DNA of 64,000 nucleotides from Simkaniaceae bacterium (GCA_022763045.1 JALEGI010000007.1:1-64000); one strand, 5' to 3'; shown: positions 55,203-64,000, counted from the stretch's first letter. Numbers and translations are program-made. Notes: generated from the letters alone by a model not told the origin.

Positions 55203-58200
55203 TTGAAACGCTAGCCAAGGCCTCCTTTTTCCAGTCGCTCGATTGCGACGACTCTCTTCTATTTGAGGGACTTTGGGACACACCCAAAGCGCTGATCATT
55301 AAAGCTCTTCAGGGACGACCAATTCTCGTGATCACCTCAGGTGATCGCGAAACGCGCCTCTACGATGATTTAAAAACCTTTGGTGTCGATGCGATTGAGT
55401 TTCCTGCTTGGGAGACACTGCCCGGCGAGGAGATTGCTCCAAGTCCCGATATTGTGGGAAAGCGTTTGGAGATTTTAGCAAACCTTAAGCAAAATCCTGT
55501 TGTCTTGACTCCGCTGCAAAACCTTTTGCAAAAGGTCCCCGCAAAGCAAGAGCTTTTTCATATCAAAGCGGGACTCGAGTGTGAATTTGAATCGCTCATT
55601 CATAAGCTCAAGTCGTTTGGCTACGAGCAAGCAAAAATTTGTGGTGATAAGGGAGAATTTGCTGTCCGTGGTGGGATTGTCGATGTCTTTCCGATCTCCT
55701 CTCCCCATCCCTTCCGAATTGAGTTTTTTGGCGATGAGATCGATCAAATTCGCCTCTTCGATCCGATGTCGCAAAAGTCTGTCGATCGCATTGAAGAATT
55801 TTCTCTTCTTCCTACACATGAGACTTCCTGCTCAACGACACTTTTAGAAATTCTCGGCCCTGAGACGCTTATTCTCTTCGATGATCTGGTTGCTATCGAA
55901 GATAAGTGGGTCGCGCTTAAATCAATGCCCGGCTTCGAGCACGAAAATATGGTACCGATCGATTTCCAAACGCCCCACCGGAAAATCTTTTTTACAAAAG
56001 ACCACCTTGAAAACCTCGAGATTTGCCATCAGAAACTCGAAGCAAAACTGATGCGCCACCCCTTCCTCACACTTGAGCAGTATTTCGAAATCAGCCCTCC
56101 CTCGCTTGAGGCGCTGCGTGAAGATTTGGGCCGCTGCATTACGCGCATTGCAGACACGGCAGTAGATCTCTACTACTACGCCTCTTCAAAAAAAGAGCGC
56201 CAAAAGCTCGAATCGCTCGCCCATCGCATCCCAAAAAAAACGACCTACGTCGACGGCTACCTCTCCTCAGGTTTTGTCTTCCACAATACGATTGTTTTAC
56301 CCGATACGGAGCTAACTCGCCGCTACAAGGTGTCGCGCAAAAAGTGGCGCTCGACCTACCACACGCCGGTTTCAGAATTTCATGAGCTCTCGGCCGGCGA
56401 TCTTGTTGTCCACTTCCATAATGGAATCGGCAAGTACCTCGGAATTGAGAAGCAAAAAAATCACCTCGGTGAGGTTGATGAGTTCATGATCCTCGAGTAC
56501 TCGGGCAAGTCTAAGCTCTACGTTCCTCTTTCCCAGTCACACCTCGTCTCCCGCTATATCGGATCCAGTGAAGCAGCACCCGCCTTGCATACCATTGGCG
56601 CTGCAAAATGGCAAAAGGCAAAGCAATCGGCGCAACAATCGATCATCGGCTATGCCAAAGATATGCTCCACCTCCAAGCAGAGCGAGAGAGCAAGGGGGG
56701 CTTTGTCTACCCAGAAGATTCAGATGATATGCTTCTCTTTGAAGAGGAGTTTCCCTACACAGAAACCGAAGATCAGCTCAAGGCAATTGCCGATATCAAG
56801 CGCGACATGTGCTCGAATAAAGCGATGGATCGCCTTGTTTGCGGCGATGTTGGCTATGGAAAAACTGAGGTTGCCATGCGCGCTGCTTTCAAAGCTGCGT
56901 GTGATGGTAACAAGCAGGTCGCTGTTCTTGTGCCAACCACAGTCTTGGCTGTGCAGCACTATGAATCGTTTAAAGCGCGCATGGCCCACTTCCCTGTGAA
57001 TGTTGGCGTTGTCTCTCGCTTCCAAAAGCCAAAAGAGGTGCGCAAGACGCTCGAGAAGCTCGCCTCCGGGCAAATCGATATTCTTGTAGGCACACACCGG
57101 CTCATATCCAAAGATGTTGTCTTCAAAGATCTCGGCCTGATTATTATCGATGAGGAGCAACGCTTTGGCGTGCGCACAAAAGAGAAGCTGAAAAAATTCA
57201 AGGTGGGTGTCGACTGCATTACAATGAGCGCTACACCCATTCCCCGCACCCTCTATCTCTCACTTATCTCAGCGCGCGATATGTCGGTGATCAACTCTCC
57301 CCCACAAGATCGCCTTCCAATCAAGACGATCATCTCGGAGCGGGAAAATCAGGTGATTAAAAATGCCCTCATGCGCGAGCTCGCGCGCGATGGACAGGCC
57401 TACTTCTGCCACAATCGCGTTGAATCGATTCATGGGGTGGCGAATGACCTGCAAAAGCTCGTGCCCACCGCGCGCATTGGCGTTGCCCACGGTCAGATGG
57501 ATCCTGATGAAATTGACACCATCTTCCATGGCTTCAAAGCGGGCGAAATTGACCTGCTAGTTGCGACATCGCTCATTGAAAATGGCATCGACATTCCAAA
57601 TGCCAACACAATTCTTATCGATCGCGCCCACCACTTTGGCGTCGCCGATCTCTATCAGCTTCGTGGCCGCGTTGGCCGCTGGAACAAGGCCGCCTACGCC
57701 TACTTTCTCACCCCAGAAAATCGCGAACTACCCGAAGTGTCGCAAAAGCGACTGCAAGCGCTCGTTGAAGCCTCTGGCTATGGGGGCGGCATGAAGCTTG
57801 CAATGCGCGACCTTGAGCTGCGCGGCGCCGGAGACATTCTCGGCGTGAAGCAATCGGGCCAGGTGACCACAATCGGCTTTCACCTCTACTGCAAGCTACT
57901 CAAAAAAGCGGTCAAGGCGATCCAAAATAAAAAGCCGGCCTCCTTCCTTGAGACGAAAATGGAATTCAAGTACGACGCGCAGATTCCCGATTTCTACATT
58001 GATGATACCTCGCTCAAGCTCGAAATCTACCACCGCCTCGGTGAGGCTGAAACGGAGACCGAGGTCGATGCTCTGTTGCAAGAGATTGAAGATCGTTTTG
58101 GCAAGGCGCCACCTCCTGTCCTCTGGCTCTACCACCTCACACGTATCCGCATCTTTGCAACAGGGCTGCATATCGCCTCGATTAAATTTGAGAAGATGGC

Positions 58201-58306
58201 CTTTCACATTGAGCGCAAGGGTAAGAAAAAATCCTTCCTTATGCCCGCAGTGCAGTCGGGGCGTGAGCTGGAGATGATGGTGAAGATGAAGCTCCAAGAC
58301 AATTGA
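55199..58306 (+). CDS. mfd: Transcription-repair coupling factor Mfd
   Basis: Mfd removes stalled RNA polymerase and recruits UvrA. The 1035-residue protein has a UvrB-like N-terminal module (about 1-300), a CarD-type RNA polymerase-interaction domain near AGDLVVHFHNGIGKYLG, and the RecG-like translocase with Walker A GDVGYGKT at 549-556 and Walker B DEEQ at 651-654. A C-terminal TRCF domain follows. It is somewhat shorter than E. coli Mfd (1148). Part of its 3' end recurs at 59101-59211. Confidence 0.97.
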   Translation: MIETLAKASFFQSLDCDDSLLFEGLWDTPKALIIKALQGRPILVITSGDRETRLYDDLKTFGVDAIEFPAWETLPGEEIAPSPDIVGKRLEILANLKQNPVVLTPLQNLLQKVPAKQELFHIKAGLECEFESLIHKLKSFGYEQAKICGDKGEFAVRGGIVDVFPISSPHPFRIEFFGDEIDQIRLFDPMSQKSVDRIEEFSLLPTHETSCSTTLLEILGPETLILFDDLVAIEDKWVALKSMPGFEHENMVPIDFQTPHRKIFFTKDHLENLEICHQKLEAKLMRHPFLTLEQYFEISPPSLEALREDLGRCITRIADTAVDLYYYASSKKERQKLESLAHRIPKKTTYVDGYLSSGFVFHNTIVLPDTELTRRYKVSRKKWRSTYHTPVSEFHELSAGDLVVHFHNGIGKYLGIEKQKNHLGEVDEFMILEYSGKSKLYVPLSQSHLVSRYIGSSEAAPALHTIGAAKWQKAKQSAQQSIIGYAKDMLHLQAERESKGGFVYPEDSDDMLLFEEEFPYTETEDQLKAIADIKRDMCSNKAMDRLVCGDVGYGKTEVAMRAAFKAACDGNKQVAVLVPTTVLAVQHYESFKARMAHFPVNVGVVSRFQKPKEVRKTLEKLASGQIDILVGTHRLISKDVVFKDLGLIIIDEEQRFGVRTKEKLKKFKVGVDCITMSATPIPRTLYLSLISARDMSVINSPPQDRLPIKTIISERENQVIKNALMRELARDGQAYFCHNRVESIHGVANDLQKLVPTARIGVAHGQMDPDEIDTIFHGFKAGEIDLLVATSLIENGIDIPNANTILIDRAHHFGVADLYQLRGRVGRWNKAAYAYFLTPENRELPEVSQKRLQALVEASGYGGGMKLAMRDLELRGAGDILGVKQSGQVTTIGFHLYCKLLKKAVKAIQNKKPASFLETKMEFKYDAQIPDFYIDDTSLKLEIYHRLGEAETETEVDALLQEIEDRFGKAPPPVLWLYHLTRIRIFATGLHIASIKFEKMAFHIERKGKKKSFLMPAVQSGRELEMMVKMKLQDN

Positions 58307-58355
58307 CAAAATATGTGATTTAGCCGATATCTCCAATTAAACGGAGGTATTTTCG

Positions 58356-58901
58356 ATGGATAGCATTCCCCCAGTAAGCTCTACTCAACAAAATTATGGT
58401 GGAGCATTTAATGGTCCCCTACTTAGAGCGGGAGAATTGCTTGATACAGCCTCCCAAGATCCAACACCTGACAATATTGAAACCGCAGTAAATTATATCA
58501 ATGAGTCGGTTTGCGGTGAGTTTCATGACAGCCAGTCTCTTATTGATTTTTTTAGTACCCTGACGGATGTTGTTGGATATCCAATATCAACAGATCGAGA
58601 TGAACTGGGGCCAACACAAGTTCTTTTTAGCGCTTTTGCAAACATGTTTTCAAGTGCTGCCTATCACAAAGTTCCTCTATTACCTGGAGATCTCTTCCAC
58701 TGCGTCATGGAAAACTTTAGCGATATCTATAATAACACAGGGACCCTTCACCCAAACCTAGAATTAACTACAAGCGAAACCAAAGCGTACCTCACAGCAC
58801 TCGACAGTCTAAACAATGCTATGCAAAGACAGTACCCTGCAGACCCGACTTGGATATCCGATCCAATTAATGCTGCATACAACATGATCAAGAATGGATA
58901 A
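58356..58901 (+). CDS. Hypothetical soluble protein downstream of mfd
   Basis: The 181-residue protein is not recognised. It has no membrane segment or signal peptide, an N-terminus rich in Ser/Gln/Pro, and a helical acidic body. GGAGG lies 9 nt before the ATG at 58356. It sits between the real mfd 3' end and a degraded transporter fragment, as if it had entered with a duplication. Short resemblances to the protein at 49591 (DSQSLIDFF versus GVQSLASFC) are too weak to prove a family. Confidence 0.65.
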   Translation: MDSIPPVSSTQQNYGGAFNGPLLRAGELLDTASQDPTPDNIETAVNYINESVCGEFHDSQSLIDFFSTLTDVVGYPISTDRDELGPTQVLFSAFANMFSSAAYHKVPLLPGDLFHCVMENFSDIYNNTGTLHPNLELTTSETKAYLTALDSLNNAMQRQYPADPTWISDPINAAYNMIKNG

Positions 58902-58941
58902 GTCTACCATGTTCTTTATTGAGTCGGCTAGTTAGAGAGGA

Positions 58942-59097
58942 GTTTGTCAAAGTCGCGTGAACGCGCCACCCAACAAAAGCTGAAGTGATCAATCCCCCGC
59001 CGGGGATGTCCCACACACCGATGAGCTTGTCAATGGCGTCGAAAAAGTTCATGCGATAAATAGCATGCCACTCTGTAAAGAGTAGACCCGAGCCTGG
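58942..59097 (-). pseudogene. Fragment of an SNF-family transporter gene
   Basis: Read on the minus strand it encodes recognisable C-terminal pieces of the intact gene at 59610 (for example YRMNFFDAIDKLIGVW and SAFVGWRV). It lacks everything upstream and has an internal deletion matching about 59638-59766 of the intact copy. Several substitutions are not silent. It cannot make a functional carrier. Confidence 0.8.
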
Positions 59098-59100
59098 AGG

Positions 59101-59211
59101 CTCCTTAAAAAAGGGGCAAGGCAATCCATAATAAAAAGCCCGCCTCTTTCCTTATACCCGCAGTACAGTCGGGGCGTGAGCTGGAGATGATGGTGAAGAT
59201 GAAGCTCCAAG
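59101..59211 (+). pseudogene. Fragment of the mfd 3' end with internal deletion
   Basis: The first half matches mfd around 57896-57949 and the second half matches 58232-58301. The junction falls at TCCTTCCTT, a 9-bp direct repeat present at both places in the intact gene, suggesting slippage. The fragment is on the same strand as mfd and lies about 0.9 kb after the real 3' end. Confidence 0.85.
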
Positions 59212-59601
59212 CTTAGGCGGAGGAGCAAAGACCTCTACAACAGCTTTTTCAACTCCACCTAGTGCCTTCAATAAGTCCTCAACATCGTAGTTAAGCGCCT
59301 CATTTACTCCATAACGACTTGGTCCTATCTGAATTACCTTTGAGGTAATTTCAGCCCTGCACCCTTCATGGCTAAAATTACCAGCATTCTCTCCCCAACA
59401 CAAATTGAGAATTCGATTAAAGGCAAGCATTGCATGGGAAGCAGAAAATGTCTCTTCAGTCGGACTAATAGGTGAAGCGCGCAGCTCAAAACTTCTTCCA
59501 CCCGCTATGGGGGCTGTACTTGGAAATTCCACTTCATACATAGCAGTTGTCACAGTATCACCGCTGCACTTTGCAGCTGCAAAATTAAGAAATAAAACCA
59601 T
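59152..59601 (-). CDS. Hypothetical protein ending in antisense mfd sequence
   Basis: The 149-residue protein has no close known relative that I can name. It has no signal peptide, and three cysteines are spread along the chain. The last 20 or so residues (ASSSPSSPAHAPTVLRV) are translated from the strand opposite the mfd fragment. The original C-terminus may therefore have been replaced when the duplication formed. TAGGAT lies before the ATG at 59601. It begins 8 bp after the stop of the SNF transporter upstream on the same strand. Confidence 0.55.
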   Translation of the reverse strand: MVLFLNFAAAKCSGDTVTTAMYEVEFPSTAPIAGGRSFELRASPISPTEETFSASHAMLAFNRILNLCWGENAGNFSHEGCRAEITSKVIQIGPSRYGVNEALNYDVEDLLKALGGVEKAVVEVFAPPPKLGASSSPSSPAHAPTVLRV

Positions 59602-59609
59602 TTGTTATC

Positions 59610-60980
59610 CTAGTGTGAAAAGAGTTTGTCGAAGTCGATCAATCCGCTATTTTGCAGAATGATGAGCAAAATCAATATCGGTACGAGATAGCGCATGAAA
59701 AAGCGCCACGGCTTAAAGAGCCAGGTTAGACTGGCCCCGTCAAGAAATTCGCTTTTAGTCAAAGCAGCGTCAACGCGCCATCCAACAAAAGCTGAGGTGA
59801 TCAATCCCCCGACGGGGATGACCCACACATTGACGAGCTTGTCAATGGTGTCGAGAAAGTTCATGCGATAAATGGCGTCCCACTCCCCAAAGAGAAGACC
59901 CGAGCCTGCAAGGGCTGAGGGAATGCCAAAAATAAATGTCGCCGTACAAGCTGTATAGACAGCCCTTTTACGGTCCCAATTGTAAATCTCCATCAAGTTA
60001 CTTGAAATCACCTCAACAAAAGCAACTGCAGAGGTGAGCGCAGTGAAGACAAAGAGGACAAAAAAGATTGTAGCGAGAGCAACAGAGCCGGGAAGTTTCC
60101 CAAATAAAAATGGGAGCGTCTCAAAAATCAAGCCGGGGCCTGCCGCTGGCTCAAAGCCGTAGGAAAAAACAACTGGAAAGACCATAAGCGCAGCCAAAAT
60201 CGACATGATGATCACAGAAATGCCGACAATCCCGGCCATTTTGGGCAGGCTATCGCCTTTGCGCATGTAGCTGCCGTAGCTGATCATGATCCCCTGGCCG
60301 AGGCTCATCGTAAAAAAGGCAAGGCCAAGCGCTTCAAGCAGACTGGAAAATTGAAATTTTGCCACATCTGGGTAGAACAAAAAGGCAAGCGCTTCGCGAA
60401 AACCGGGAAGGGTCGTATTGAAGCAGACGAGAAAGATCAGGATCACAAAGAGCGCGCGCATCATCAGCTTCGACCAGTACTCGACCCCCTTGCGCACACC
60501 AGAGAGGACGATCAAAAGGGCCAAAATGGTGAAGACAAAGTGCCAGAGCACCGAAATATCGGCAGAGGCAAAGAGGGTGCGGTAGACATTTCGCACCTCT
60601 AATGCCGTAAGTCCCTCATAAAATCCATTAAGAGACATCAAAATGTAGCTGATTCCATAGCCGGCGATGACGCTATAAAACGACATGATAAGAAAGGGGG
60701 AAATGAGTCCGAGCCAGCCGCCCAGAACCCACGCCTTTTTATCTCCACTAAGGTGGTCAAAAGCGCCAACACTTGCTCGTTGCGCAGCGCGGCCGAGCAT
60801 GAGCTCAGCGACAAAAACGGGAATTCCAATGAGCAAAATGCAGCAAATATAGGCGAGTAAAAAGAGCCCTCCCCCATTTTGTCCAACGGTGTAGGGAAAT
60901 TTCCACAGCACGCCCAGTCCAATTGCCGAACCAAGGGCTGCCAGAATAAATCCAAGCTTTGAGCTCCAATGTTCTCTCAT
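59610..60980 (-). CDS. Sodium-dependent SNF-family amino-acid transporter, paralogue 1
   Basis: NSS/SNF carriers move amino acids or amines with sodium. The 456-residue protein has 11-12 helices with the first-helix signature AALGSAIGLGVLWKFPYTVGQ, where sodium and substrate bind. The frame runs on upstream, but MREHWSSKLGF is the conserved start, and the ATG at 60980 overlaps the previous gene's stop (ATGA). It is closely related to that neighbour, so the pair is a tandem duplication. Sodium from the respiratory gradient made by Na+-NQR may drive it. Confidence 0.93.
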   Translation of the reverse strand: MREHWSSKLGFILAALGSAIGLGVLWKFPYTVGQNGGGLFLLAYICCILLIGIPVFVAELMLGRAAQRASVGAFDHLSGDKKAWVLGGWLGLISPFLIMSFYSVIAGYGISYILMSLNGFYEGLTALEVRNVYRTLFASADISVLWHFVFTILALLIVLSGVRKGVEYWSKLMMRALFVILIFLVCFNTTLPGFREALAFLFYPDVAKFQFSSLLEALGLAFFTMSLGQGIMISYGSYMRKGDSLPKMAGIVGISVIIMSILAALMVFPVVFSYGFEPAAGPGLIFETLPFLFGKLPGSVALATIFFVLFVFTALTSAVAFVEVISSNLMEIYNWDRKRAVYTACTATFIFGIPSALAGSGLLFGEWDAIYRMNFLDTIDKLVNVWVIPVGGLITSAFVGWRVDAALTKSEFLDGASLTWLFKPWRFFMRYLVPILILLIILQNSGLIDFDKLFSH

Positions 60981-62353
60981 CCAAAAATCCTGTCGAAGTC
61001 GATTAGTCCACTCGTTTGCAATATGATGATGATAATTGTGAGCGGAACAACGTAGCGCATGAAGAAAAACCACGGCTTAAAAAACCACGTGCCCTTCTGT
61101 CCTTTCATAAATTCGGTAAAGGCCACCTCTCTAGGCATCACCCAGCCAACAAAGAGCGCAAGCAAAAGCCCCCCCACAGGAATAATCCACGTAGAGACAA
61201 CCTGATTGACCGTATCCAAAAAATTCATCCCGTAAATCTCTCCCCAGAAGGGAAAGACGCCCCCCGATGCCGAATAGGCGCTTGGAATCCCCACTAAAAA
61301 GGTCCCCGCCCCCACAATCGTCACCGCCTTGTTGCGGCTTATCCCGTAAAGCTCCATCAAGTTGGTCGCCGGCACCTCAACCAAAGGAATAGACGAAGTC
61401 AATGCTGTGAAGACAAAAAGGGAGAAAAAGACCGTTGAAATGACCATTGATCCCGGTAGCTTAGCAAAGAGGTAGGGCAGCGTTTGGAAAACGAGCCCAC
61501 TACCCGCGCTCGGTTCAAGTCCGAAAGTAAAGACAACCGGAAAGATCATCAGAGAAGAGAGACAGGCCACCGCAAGGACAGATCCACCGACAATCCCCGC
61601 CATCTTCACAATGTTTTGATCCGAGCGCATGTAGCTGCCGTAGCTAATCATGATCCCCTGGCCAATACTGAGCGTCCAAAAGGCAAGACCCAACGCCTCA
61701 ATCGCGCCACTGACCGTGAACTTACTGCTATCAGGTGTAAAAATAAAGCGCGCCGCCTCGTGAAAACCATCAAGAGTCATCGCAAAGAGAAATAGTCCCA
61801 CCATCAAAACCAAGAAGATGCGCACCATGATATTGGACCAGTATTCGATCCCCTTGCGTACGCCCGAATAGACAACCCCCATCGTGACCAAGGTGAAACA
61901 AAGGTGCCAAAAGAGTGAAATCTCTCCCGAGTGGGAAAGTCGGTAAAACACCTCGCCAATCTCATCTTGCCCAAGCCCCTGGTAGAAACCGACGAGCGAC
62001 ATCAAAATGTAGCTCATCCCCCAACCGGCAATCACGCTGTAAAACGACATAATCAGAAAAGAGGCCAGAGCGCCCAAAACGCCCGACAGGCGCCAGGCAC
62101 TGCCCACCTTGTAGAGAACATCGAAGGCGCCAACACTTGCCCGCTGCGCCCCCCTACCCATGACAAGCTCAGCCACAAAAAGGGGCAAACCGACGAGCAG
62201 CACACAAACCAGATACATCAAAAGGAAGAGGCCGCCCCCATTTTGGCCAACCGTATAGGGGAACTTCCAGAGAATGCCGAGCCCGATAGCCGAGCCGATG
62301 GCCGCCATGATGAAGCCGAGTTTTGAGCTCCAGTGTTCCCTGAGTTGGGTCAT
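60977..62353 (-). CDS. Sodium-dependent SNF-family amino-acid transporter, paralogue 2
   Basis: The 458-residue carrier has the same layout, with AAIGSAIGLGILWKFPYTVGQ in helix 1 and QGIMISYGSYMR in helix 6. The ATG at 62353 has GGAAGG six nt upstream, so I prefer it to a TTG five codons earlier. It is the first gene of a two-gene operon coupled to paralogue 1 by a 4-bp overlap. The substrate is unknown; amino acids are typical for the family. Confidence 0.93.
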   Translation of the reverse strand: MTQLREHWSSKLGFIMAAIGSAIGLGILWKFPYTVGQNGGGLFLLMYLVCVLLVGLPLFVAELVMGRGAQRASVGAFDVLYKVGSAWRLSGVLGALASFLIMSFYSVIAGWGMSYILMSLVGFYQGLGQDEIGEVFYRLSHSGEISLFWHLCFTLVTMGVVYSGVRKGIEYWSNIMVRIFLVLMVGLFLFAMTLDGFHEAARFIFTPDSSKFTVSGAIEALGLAFWTLSIGQGIMISYGSYMRSDQNIVKMAGIVGGSVLAVACLSSLMIFPVVFTFGLEPSAGSGLVFQTLPYLFAKLPGSMVISTVFFSLFVFTALTSSIPLVEVPATNLMELYGISRNKAVTIVGAGTFLVGIPSAYSASGGVFPFWGEIYGMNFLDTVNQVVSTWIIPVGGLLLALFVGWVMPREVAFTEFMKGQKGTWFFKPWFFFMRYVVPLTIIIIILQTSGLIDFDRIFG

Positions 62354-62476
62354 TGCACCTTCCAGCAAATAATAAATGCAATGATTGTCGCATGCCTGAA
62401 GCCAGGAGTCAAGACTTTCCCTTGCAAAAGGAAAGCCCGGAGCACATCGAATCGCCCCAACGCCACTTTTCCCCGC

Positions 62477-62657
62477 TTGTAAAGCGGCAAGCCGGTTTGC
62501 AAGTGCGTGATTTTTTTAAAATTGTCAGAGTGATCCAGATGCAAGCGATCTGACGCAGTCCAATAGCCCATGCTATTGGCGAGAAAGAGCGCGTCGCAGA
62601 TGGACTTACTCTGATCGGTTTTAAGAAAATCCAAGCACTTGTAAAGCGGCTTTACAA
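62477..62657. repeat. Fold-back repeat of about 181 bp, copy 2
   Basis: The element is a near copy of 24725-24908. Its ends, TTGTAAAGCGGC and the inverse of GGCTTTACAA, continue inward as about 60 bp of imperfect inverted repeat. The centre is CCAATAGC-CCAT-GCTATTGG. It begins about 120 bp upstream of the SNF operon start. The intervening 62354-62476 holds nothing else I can name. Confidence 0.75.
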
Positions 62658-62675
62658 CTGAAATCGGTATCGGAT

Positions 62676-62792
62676 AGGGCTCGTGGAGAGTGCCCTAGAT
62701 TTGTGCTAATTGGAAGAGGGGTTGTACTTCAAGCCAAAGGCGTACACCCCTCTTCCAATTAGTGCAAAGATGGGGCACTCTCCACGAGCCCT
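62676..62792. repeat. Two-part hairpin element, 3' of amn
   Basis: The outer stem is a perfect 20-bp pairing of 62676-62695 with 62773-62792. The loop motifs AGATTTGTGCTAA (62697-62709) and AAGATGGGG (62767-62775) come next. The inner stem is a perfect 17-bp pairing of 62706-62722 with 62746-62762. The right arm reaches the last base of the amn stop codon. The strand of function is unknown. Confidence 0.8.
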
Positions 62793-63679
62793 CAAGATTT
62801 TTTGGGTTTGGTTTTGTACACCCCTATGTTGCGGTGGTAGGCTCCCTTCTTACGTTGACCCTGCATCGCAGTCGCGCGTTTGATAATTTTGACGCCCATT
62901 TCAATATGATCGTCCATGAAATTGTCAAAGACAAATTTTGCACTACGCTTAGTCTTCACGCCATTTTTGTTGAGGGGCATATCCGAGATGACAAGGAGAG
63001 CGCCAAGGGTAAGCTGGCGGCGGTAGGCGGCGGCAAAGAGGGTCGCGCATTCGAGCTCGAGGCCTTGTGCCTTACTTTTGATCAGCTTTTCCTTGAACTC
63101 TTCGTTGAATTCCCAAAAGCGCATGTTAGTTGTGTAGGTGATGCCGACGTGGTAGGCGCGCTCGTTTTTCTCGAGCACCTCAGAGGCGGCGCGCTGAATG
63201 AGAAAGTTTGAGAGGGCGGGCACATCTTTTTCGAAGTAGAAATCTGAGGTAGCCTCGCCGCGAATGCTAGCAATCGGTAGGAGGTATTCGCCTATTTCGT
63301 AGCGGCGGCGCAGTCCAGCGCACATCCCGAGCAAGATGGCCGATTTGATGGGAAGAAACGAGCAGAGATCGACGACGAGGGCAGCTGCGGTGGAGCCAAT
63401 TTTGAAGTCGATGAAGGAGATCTCCTCTTTTGGGCTGTGGCACACAGTAAACATAGAGCCCTCGTGAATTTCCAAATTGCGGTCTTCGGCAAATTGTTTC
63501 ACGTAGGTGGGGAAATTGGTGAGCATGAGATTACACTGAAACTTGTCCCAGGGGGAGCCCGAATAGCGCTCAAGTGTTTGGCGCGCATAGTCCTCTTCAA
63601 GAATTTCCTCTGTGAAGTGGGAGTCGTCACCCATGTACATGTCACGGCCGGTACGGCGCTTTTTATCTCGATCATCCAT
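62792..63679 (-). CDS. amn: AMP nucleosidase-like protein
   Basis: AMP nucleosidase splits AMP to adenine and ribose 5-phosphate. The 295-residue protein corresponds to the C-terminal phosphorylase-fold domain, with IGSTAAALVVDLCSFLPIKSAILLG split across its first half and LELECATLFAAAYRR as the conserved acidic segment. It lacks the N-terminal domain of the E. coli enzyme, as do the short chlamydial forms. I take the ATG at 63679; a TTG nine codons upstream is possible. A large hairpin begins at its last base. It is divergent from the gene at 63734. Confidence 0.88.
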   Translation of the reverse strand: MDDRDKKRRTGRDMYMGDDSHFTEEILEEDYARQTLERYSGSPWDKFQCNLMLTNFPTYVKQFAEDRNLEIHEGSMFTVCHSPKEEISFIDFKIGSTAAALVVDLCSFLPIKSAILLGMCAGLRRRYEIGEYLLPIASIRGEATSDFYFEKDVPALSNFLIQRAASEVLEKNERAYHVGITYTTNMRFWEFNEEFKEKLIKSKAQGLELECATLFAAAYRRQLTLGALLVISDMPLNKNGVKTKRSAKFVFDNFMDDHIEMGVKIIKRATAMQGQRKKGAYHRNIGVYKTKPKKS

Positions 63680-63733
63680 ACTGCAAACACATACCGACTT
63701 GACCAAATTGATTCAAGAGATCAATATGTTTTT

Positions 63734-64000
63734 ATGGCAGAGGCTGTAGCAAAAAGTTTAATCCCCGAAGAGGTGCGCGTTCCCCCCAAATGCTCATGCA
63801 AAATGATTGTACTCATTACGTGTTTGGCACTTGCGGTCATTGGAATTGTGGCCTCAGCCGTTGCCGGCCACTACTTTGAAACAGCGGCGTTCGGGGGCGC
63901 AACAATTGGTCTCATTATATCGATTATCTACGTGCGCCGCGCTGAGAAGCTCAAATGTATGACCGAACTTCTGACTGTCTTTCGGCAGAGGAATATCGAG
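63734..64000 (+). CDS. Partial membrane protein, continues past the window
   Basis: The first 89 codons are open to the window's end. Two hydrophobic segments at about residues 24-45 and 51-67 are separated by a short loop (GHYFETAAFG), giving a closely spaced pair like the bilobed domain of chlamydial inclusion-membrane (Inc) proteins. That resemblance is weak and unproven. The N-terminus carries KCSCK. No signal peptide. Confidence 0.6.
   Translation, partial: MAEAVAKSLIPEEVRVPPKCSCKMIVLITCLALAVIGIVASAVAGHYFETAAFGGATIGLIISIIYVRRAEKLKCMTELLTVFRQRNIE

Noticed and set aside
1-64000. CRISPR arrays, tRNA and rRNA genes
   Set aside because: Intergenic gaps were read for regularly spaced repeats and cloverleaf-like sequence; none was found. 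Short gaps make omission unlikely but not impossible.

Overview
The window is a gene-dense stretch of a chromosome from a member of the phylum Chlamydiota. It looks like an environmental, amoeba-associated type (Waddlia/Parachlamydia-like) rather than a Chlamydia sensu stricto. Three conserved neighbourhoods support this, by comparison with Chlamydia gene order recalled from memory: nqrBCDE-gcvH-lplA-clpC; ptsN-ptsN-dut-accD-sodA with rnc-radA-hemC; and hemG-hemE-tkt-alaS-mfd-amn. A dapL-type aminotransferase fits too. The genus cannot be fixed from the sequence alone. Against Chlamydiaceae, the window has hemF beside hemG, an archaeal/eukaryotic-type prolyl-tRNA synthetase, extra glycosyl- and methyltransferases, tandem SNF transporters, and several unrecognised membrane or effector-like proteins.

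Layout. 1-440 holds inverted repeats and no gene. 441-5375 is a giant AsmA/TamB-like envelope protein. 6317-9845 is nqrBCDE. 9849-12454 holds gcvH and three exported-looking enzymes (two methyltransferases and a glycosyltransferase). 12525-18196 has membrane proteins, a PpiD/SurA-like factor and a candidate permuted-papain protein. 18193-22997 is proS, lplA and clpC. 22998-31476 is a long minus-strand block: MFS, two ptsN, dut, accD, sodA, hemD, hemC, radA, rnc. 31552-36719 runs forward: dapL, a hypothetical, a nitronate monooxygenase-like protein, a BioF-like enzyme, an MFS carrier. 36689-43382 is a variable region with a second MFS gene, a duplicated MFS 3' end around a two-gene cassette, and three related membrane proteins, one with IQ motifs. 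43424-49529 holds hemG, a GT10 glycosyltransferase, hemF, hemE and tkt. 49591-52488 is an effector-like island with NADAR and phosphoribosyltransferase-like proteins. 52629-58306 is alaS-mfd. 58307-59607 is a mosaic of duplicated mfd and transporter ends around two small genes. 59610-63679 holds two SNF transporters and amn. A partial membrane protein runs off the end.

Functionally the core genes cover a sodium-pumping respiratory complex (nqrA and nqrF are not here), late haem synthesis (hemC, D, E, F and a HemY-type hemG), lipoyl carrier and ligase, diaminopimelate synthesis, fatty-acid initiation, nucleotide hygiene, DNA repair and proteolysis. Between them lie lineage-specific genes, some preceded by TATAAT-like boxes only 7-8 nt from the start codon, which suggests leaderless mRNAs.

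The most unusual content is non-coding. One family is a two-part hairpin whose internal loops are conserved while its stems differ by compensatory changes. Another is a fold-back repeat of about 180 bp that twice sits directly beside that hairpin. Also notable are the IQ-motif protein, the NADAR/PRTase-like pair, two loci where duplicated 3' gene ends flank small cargo genes, and a HemC with no cysteine.
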